Made by a program: the position numbers and the translations under genes. 8,466 bases of DNA, taken from Candidatus Stahliibacteriota bacterium. GTDB taxonomy: Bacteria > Hydrothermota > UBA3073. The stretch covers positions 1-8,466 of the forward strand of contig DAOUSS010000055.1 of NCBI GenBank assembly GCA_030627085.1. The letters are read 5' to 3'. The notes beneath the pieces are model-generated. The model was not told the DNA's origin, ran no database searches, and saw nothing but the letters and a program-made list of their open reading frames with translations. This document shows, in pieces, positions 5,437 through 8,466 of this stretch; positions within the stretch are counted from its first letter, which is position 1; each line of letters begins with the position of its first letter.

Positions 5437-6454
5437 TGTGAAAGATTTAATAGTTCTGAAAAAGCCCGATAACAACAACTCAGGAATCGGGCGTTTTATA
5501 TTCTCTGACAGATATTCAGTATTTGATTGGGGTGAGATGCCAAATCATATAAAGGATAAGGGAAAGGCTCTCTGTGTGACGGGCGCTTATTTCTTTGAGA
5601 GACTTGAAGAGATAGGCATAAAAACCCACTATCTCGGGGTAGTAGAAAACGAAAAGTCAAAACATCTATCCCAACTTAATAAACCTTCAAACTGCATGGA
5701 GTTTAAGCTGTTTCGTGTAATAATCCCTCAACAGAAAAATGATTCTTATGATTATTCAATTTATAGAAAGGAAAGGACTAATTTTCTTATACCCCTTGAA
5801 GTGATATATCGTAATTCACTTCCAGAGGGCGCCAATCTCCTAAAAAGACTGAAGGACGGCAAATTAAAACTGAAGGATATTGGATTTGAGAGGATACCTC
5901 TACCCGGAGAAAAACTGAAGACTCCGCTGCTTGATGTATCAACAAAACTGGAATCAACAGATAGATACATAACATGGAAAGAGGCAGAAAAACTAACAGG
6001 ATCTACCAAGAGCGAAATGGAAGAGATAAAAAGAATAACCTTATCAATCAATGAACTTATAACAGAAGAGGTTAAAAGGATAGGTCTGTTCAATGAGGAC
6101 GGCAAGGTGGAATTTGGGTTTGATGAATTTAGAGATATTGTACTTGTAGATGTGCTCGGCACACCTGATGAATGCAGATTTACTTTTGAGGGTATACCTA
6201 TGTGTAAGGAGATAGCGAGAATATTTTATAGGAAAACATCCTGGTATAAGGAGGTAGAAGAGGCAAAAAAGAGGAATAAAGTGAATTGGAAAAAAACTGT
6301 AGCTACTCTCCCACCCTCTTTGTCATATCGGCTCGCTGAATTAATTTCTATGGTCTACAAGGACATTGCCAACGAAATCACCCAGAGAATCTGGTTTAGA
6401 GATACCCCTCCGTTGAAGGAGATAATGTATGAGATTAAGGATTTTATTTCCTGA
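5429..6454 (+). CDS. purC: SAICAR synthase, non-classical long form
   Basis: Joins CAIR to aspartate using ATP, the step after PurE. At 341 residues it exceeds the 230-250 of the classical bacterial enzyme. Seen: FSDRYSVFDWGEMPNHI near 25-41 (family SDRxSxFD), KGKAL, an IPLEVIYRNSLPEGAN segment in place of the usual IPIECVVRGYLSGS, LLDVSTKLE (family STK), and VLVDVLGTPDECRF (family TPDxxRF). The C-terminal third from about residue 265 is longer than in the classical form. The spelling SDRYSVFDWGEMP recalls the archaeal-type enzyme and the Vibrio-type long form; I cannot decide the exact subgroup by eye. ATG 5429 overlaps the purE stop by 8 bp and has GAGGTGAT (5415-5422) upstream. Class II PurE beside PurC mirrors the gene order inside eukaryotic PAICS, but as two proteins. 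Confidence 0.9.
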   Translation: MGSVKDLIVLKKPDNNNSGIGRFIFSDRYSVFDWGEMPNHIKDKGKALCVTGAYFFERLEEIGIKTHYLGVVENEKSKHLSQLNKPSNCMEFKLFRVIIPQQKNDSYDYSIYRKERTNFLIPLEVIYRNSLPEGANLLKRLKDGKLKLKDIGFERIPLPGEKLKTPLLDVSTKLESTDRYITWKEAEKLTGSTKSEMEEIKRITLSINELITEEVKRIGLFNEDGKVEFGFDEFRDIVLVDVLGTPDECRFTFEGIPMCKEIARIFYRKTSWYKEVEEAKKRNKVNWKKTVATLPPSLSYRLAELISMVYKDIANEITQRIWFRDTPPLKEIMYEIKDFIS

Positions 6455-6458
6455 TAAA

Positions 6459-6477
6459 AGCAAGCCTGACGCTTGCT
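6459..6477 (-). terminator. hairpin at the convergent junction, probable terminator of the minus-strand operon
   Basis: AGCAAGC (6459-6465) and GCTTGCT (6471-6477) form a perfect 7-bp stem with a CTGAC loop. Read on the minus strand the hairpin is followed by TTTAT, giving a short U-tract, and lies 43 bases past the yraN stop. On the plus strand no T-run follows, though the hairpin starts four bases after the purC stop and could protect that transcript's 3' end. Confidence 0.55.
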
Positions 6478-6520
6478 GGTAGGATTACATTCTCATTCTA
6501 CTTCAGGGTTTTATGATAGG

Positions 6521-6883
6521 TTAAGGTCTGAAGGCATCTTCAATATGAGCTATCTCTTCTTTTCCATTTCTTTGAATGATACTTACTATATCAAACCTCA
6601 CGTCACACTTTCCAAGAAGTTTCTTCTCATACAACCATCGCTTAGCATTCCTTGCAATGCGTCTTCTTTTTCTCTCATCAACTGCCTCAAACGGCTCCCC
6701 AAATAGATCTGTTTTTCTTCTCTTAACTTCAACAAAGACCACCGTGCCTTTTTTTTCACAGACAATGTCTACCTCTCCACCTTTTCTCCTATAATTTCTG
6801 TCAAGGATACAATAACCTTTATTCCTGAGAAACCCACTTGCCTTCTCTTCCCCACCTATACCAAACTGCCTTCTGGTATCCAT
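6521..6883 (-). CDS. yraN: YraN family protein (UPF0102), nuclease-fold
   Basis: Small conserved protein with the restriction-endonuclease-like fold of Holliday-junction resolvase relatives; its cellular role is not firmly established. The 120 residues fit the family. Seen: GIGGEEKA near 8-15, RNYRRKGGEVDIV (29-41) with E37 and D39, then VFVEVKRR (49-56) with E52 and K54, forming the E-D-ExK pattern of this nuclease fold, and RFDIV near 96-100. The IEDAFRP ending is typical. ATG 6883 follows the rplS stop by five bases; AAGGAG (6895-6900), inside the end of rplS, is 11 bases upstream, a rather long spacing. It is the last gene of the rpsP operon. In many bacteria rnhB sits between rplS and yraN; here it does not. 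Confidence 0.88.
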   Translation of the reverse strand: MDTRRQFGIGGEEKASGFLRNKGYCILDRNYRRKGGEVDIVCEKKGTVVFVEVKRRKTDLFGEPFEAVDERKRRRIARNAKRWLYEKKLLGKCDVRFDIVSIIQRNGKEEIAHIEDAFRP

Positions 6884-6888
6884 GTTTT

Positions 6889-7194
6889 TTACGTCTCCTT
6901 GACCTTCATTGCACTTTTGCCCTTTCTCCCCCGCAGGTAATAGAGTTTTGCCCTTCTCACCTTGCCTCGTTTTACCACCTGAATCTTTTGTATATTTGGC
7001 GAATGCAACGGAAATATACGTTCTATACCTATCCCGTACGAAACCCTTCTCACTGTAAATGTCTTGCCTACCCCAGTTCCTCTCTCTTTTATCACAATAC
7101 CCTCAAATCTCTGGGTTCTCTCTTTGTCACCTTCTTTTATCTTTATGTATATCCTTATCTTATCGCCCACAGTGAAATCCTGTATCTCTTCCAT
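6889..7194 (-). CDS. rplS: large ribosomal subunit protein bL19, N-terminally short
   Basis: bL19 sits at the subunit interface of the 50S subunit near the bridge contacts. Core motifs are clear: DFTVGDKIRIY near 6-16, ERTQRFEGIVI, TFTVRRVS, GIGIERIFPLHSP, and the C-terminal KVRRAKLYYLRGRKGK. It has 101 residues against about 115 in most bacteria; the missing part is roughly the first 15-18 residues, normally an N-terminal helix. The start is well supported: AGGAGG (7199-7204) is four bases upstream of ATG 7194, and an in-frame TAG nine codons upstream with no ATG, GTG or TTG in between excludes extension. The first 35 bp overlap the 3' end of trmD. Confidence 0.94.
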   Translation of the reverse strand: MEEIQDFTVGDKIRIYIKIKEGDKERTQRFEGIVIKERGTGVGKTFTVRRVSYGIGIERIFPLHSPNIQKIQVVKRGKVRRAKLYYLRGRKGKSAMKVKET

Positions 7195-7840
7195 AGAACC
7201 TCCTCTTCCTTCTCTTTTCTACCCGCCACTTACGTATCGCCTCATGATTTCCAGACAACAGGGCATCAGGAACCCTCATGCCTTCGAAATCTGCAGGTCT
7301 TGTATAATATGGCGCATCCAGACTATCCGAATAAAACGAATCGCCTTTTGCTGATTCCAGGTCACCAATTACTCCAGGAATAAGTCTCACTACCGCGTCC
7401 AGCATAACAAGTGATGGAATTTCACCACCAGAAAGGACATACTCCCCGATGGATATCTCGTCTTGTATGAGATAATCTCTTACTCTCTCATCAACACCCT
7501 TATAATGTCCACATATCAATATGATATGGGGAAGTGTGGACAACTCTTTTGCTATCTCTTGGTTAAAAATCCTCCCCTGAGGGGAGAGAAGAACAACTCG
7601 CGATTGGGGTGTAAGAACCTTTCTAACTCCATAGAATATAGGCTCGGGTTTCAATATCATCCCCGGTCCGCCACCATAAGGATAATCATCTACTCTATGA
7701 TGAGGATCGGGAGAAAAATCCCTAAGGTCCCATACATATAACTCTAATAACCCTTTCTCCTGAGCACGCTTTATGTTACCTTTCGAAATAGCGCCAGAGA
7801 AAATCTCCTTTGCTACTGTAAAGATATCTACACGCATCAT
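7160..7840 (-). CDS. trmD: tRNA (guanine37-N1)-methyltransferase
   Basis: SAM-dependent SPOUT-class enzyme that methylates G37 next to the anticodon and prevents +1 frameshifting; it works as a knotted dimer. Its 226 residues are slightly short of the usual 240-255. Seen: HHRVDDYPYGGGPGM at 47-61, LLSPQGR, GHYKGVDERV at 111-120, the knot segment IGEYVLSGGE at 131-140, LDAVVRLIPGV (R152), catalytic-type D167 in GDSF, YTRPADF, and LLSGNHEAIRKWR at 194-206. The ATG overlaps the khpA stop (ATGA) and a second ATG follows directly; no strong Shine-Dalgarno site is present, suggesting coupling to khpA. The basic tail after residue 206 is encoded partly in the overlap with rplS and carries the rplS ribosome site. 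rimM, usually just upstream, is absent. Confidence 0.96.
   Translation of the reverse strand: MMRVDIFTVAKEIFSGAISKGNIKRAQEKGLLELYVWDLRDFSPDPHHRVDDYPYGGGPGMILKPEPIFYGVRKVLTPQSRVVLLSPQGRIFNQEIAKELSTLPHIILICGHYKGVDERVRDYLIQDEISIGEYVLSGGEIPSLVMLDAVVRLIPGVIGDLESAKGDSFYSDSLDAPYYTRPADFEGMRVPDALLSGNHEAIRKWRVEKRRKRRFYGRDTGFHCGR
7199..7204 (-). promoter_or_regulatory. Shine-Dalgarno site of rplS inside trmD
   Basis: A perfect AGGAGG, preceded by further purines, sits four bases before the rplS ATG and within the last codons of trmD. It fixes the short bL19 start and shows that rplS does not rely only on coupling to trmD. Confidence 0.8.
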
Positions 7841-8073
7841 TCAAGTATCTCGAGCACAGCGCGCTTCCCTGCCTTCATAGATGCGGCAGTAATTATCGTT
7901 CTCATAGCTCTTGCAGTCTTCCCATCCTTCCCTATCACCTTCCCAAGTTCGGATTTATCTACCCTGAGTTCATATACGACGGTACGCTCACCATCGATCT
8001 GGGATACGCTGACCTTATCGGGCTGGTCAACCAGCTCCTTTGCCATCATCTCTATCAGGTCCTTCAGACTCAT
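7837..8073 (-). CDS. khpA: KH-domain RNA-binding protein KhpA (YlqC family)
   Basis: A single KH-domain protein that in Gram-positive bacteria pairs with KhpB/EloR and influences cell elongation and RNA binding; its role in this lineage is unknown. The 78 residues are the family size. Seen: a YELRVDKSELGKVIGKDGKTARAMR core with the GxxG loop GKDG at 48-51, and a preceding helix (LKDLIEMMAKELV). ATG 8073 has AAGGAGG (8078-8084) four bases upstream, lying inside rpsP, so the first 47 bp overlap rpsP in another frame. The stop overlaps the trmD start by 4 bp. Its place after rpsP is the conserved bacterial order. Confidence 0.93.
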   Translation of the reverse strand: MSLKDLIEMMAKELVDQPDKVSVSQIDGERTVVYELRVDKSELGKVIGKDGKTARAMRTIITAASMKAGKRAVLEILE

Positions 8074-8311
8074 ATGTCCTCCTTTCCCAGCTCTTCATCA
8101 ACCGGGCTACTGTTTCAGTGGGTTTAGCACCTCTCTCAATCCAGTAGGATGCGCGCTCTAGAGAGAGCCTTGTCTCCTCCTTCCTCAGGGGATTATATAT
8201 ACCTATCTCCTCTATGTATTTCCCGTCTCGTTTCGAATGAGAATCGGCTACAACTATCCTGTAAAATGGAGAATGTTTTTTACCCATTCGTAGTAATCTT
8301 ATCTTGACCAC
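8027..8311 (-). CDS. rpsP: small ribosomal subunit protein bS16
   Basis: bS16 is a bacterial 30S assembly protein. The 94-residue product has VKIRLLRMGKKHSPFYRIVV at the start, the DGKYIEEIGIYNP segment, and ERGAKPTETVARLMK, all typical. The core ends near residue 72; the following tail of about 22 acidic and basic residues is encoded mostly in the stretch shared with khpA. The start is GTG at 8309-8311, five bases from a perfect AGGAGG (8317-8322). An out-of-frame ATG two bases earlier would give only four codons before a stop. It is the first gene of the minus-strand operon visible here; ffh, often upstream, would lie outside the window if present. Confidence 0.95.
   Translation of the reverse strand: MVKIRLLRMGKKHSPFYRIVVADSHSKRDGKYIEEIGIYNPLRKEETRLSLERASYWIERGAKPTETVARLMKSWERRTYESEGPDRDDGKGAG
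8078..8084 (-). promoter_or_regulatory. Shine-Dalgarno site of khpA inside rpsP
   Basis: AAGGAGG on the minus strand lies four bases upstream of khpA ATG 8073 and within the rpsP coding region, supporting the 47-bp overlap of the two genes. Confidence 0.8.
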
Positions 8312-8316
8312 ATCTA

Positions 8317-8322
8317 CCTCCT
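8317..8322 (-). promoter_or_regulatory. Shine-Dalgarno site that sets the GTG start of rpsP
   Basis: AGGAGG on the minus strand, five bases before GTG 8311, is the ideal anti-SD match. It decides between the GTG start and the nearby out-of-frame ATG, since only the GTG frame continues into bS16. Confidence 0.8.
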
Positions 8323-8466
8323 ATTCCATGCACAAAACTGTGGTAGATTCAAAAACCTAAGCTACTTATCTCAAAAGATGCATTAACCACCCGTAGTATC
8401 ATTTGAGCCCATGATCAAAGCTTGCTAAAATTCAAGTGCTTTATGTGCTTATCTAACAAGAACATA
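8323..8466. other. region upstream of rpsP, no gene seen
   Basis: No coding sequence can be supported. On the minus strand I found no -35/-10 pair with good spacing. CTTGCTAAAAT (8421-8431) and ATCTAACAAG (8451-8460) form an imperfect inverted repeat about 40 bp across, with GTGCTT occurring twice between its arms; its meaning is unclear. The operon promoter may lie here in a non-consensus form or outside the window. Confidence 0.5.

Noticed and set aside
6838..7383. 181-codon plus-strand open frame opposite rplS and trmD
   Set aside because: It is a shadow of two clearly conserved minus-strand genes; its composition is rich in Leu, Ser, Phe and Tyr, with no recognisable domain.
8421..8460. 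Ribosomal-protein leader structure regulating rpsP
   Set aside because: The inverted repeat is imperfect, lies about 110 bases upstream of rpsP, and matches no leader family I can recognise.

Overview
This is a stretch of moderately AT-rich bacterial chromosome. The bacterial ribosomal proteins bS16 and bL19, TrmD and the KH protein KhpA rule out an archaeon. HprK, a bacterial archease, a class II PurE and intergenic DNA full of short degenerate repeats suggest an uncultured candidate-phylum bacterium. An Omnitrophota-like lineage is a guess that the sequence alone cannot confirm. All recognisable genes are housekeeping genes. I see no phage, transposase, CRISPR array, toxin-antitoxin or defence locus, and no clearly new multi-gene system.

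Layout. Positions 1-365 hold no gene but carry several small repeats and palindromes. The plus strand then carries pfkA (366-1319), an archease gene behind a perfect consensus promoter (1468-1872), a 275-bp gap filled with ATCAG-type inverted repeats, and nadB (2148-3689). Next comes a tight four-gene run: hpf, hprK, purE and purC (3741-6454), whose cistrons overlap by 4, 4 and 8 bp. A 7-bp tandem repeat just upstream of hpf contains an almost perfect promoter. Converging on this run from the right is the minus-strand operon rpsP-khpA-trmD-rplS-yraN (8311 down to 6521). The two runs meet at a hairpin at 6459-6477.

How the genes fit together. The plus-strand genes cover carbon flow (phosphofructokinase; HPr kinase/phosphorylase), NAD synthesis (L-aspartate oxidase), purine synthesis (PurE and PurC, consecutive steps), ribosome hibernation (HPF) and RNA-ligase activation (archease). 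The minus-strand operon is the classic translation cluster, but rimM and rnhB are absent from their usual places and two of its gene pairs overlap by 35-47 bp.

The observations most worth following are these: a phosphofructokinase whose sugar and effector sites look intact but whose nucleotide-binding glycine motifs are altered; a PurE of the class II (CO2-using AIR carboxylase) type paired with a non-classical PurC; a promoter built out of a heptamer tandem repeat; and the compressed rpsP-trmD-rplS operon with an N-terminally short bL19.
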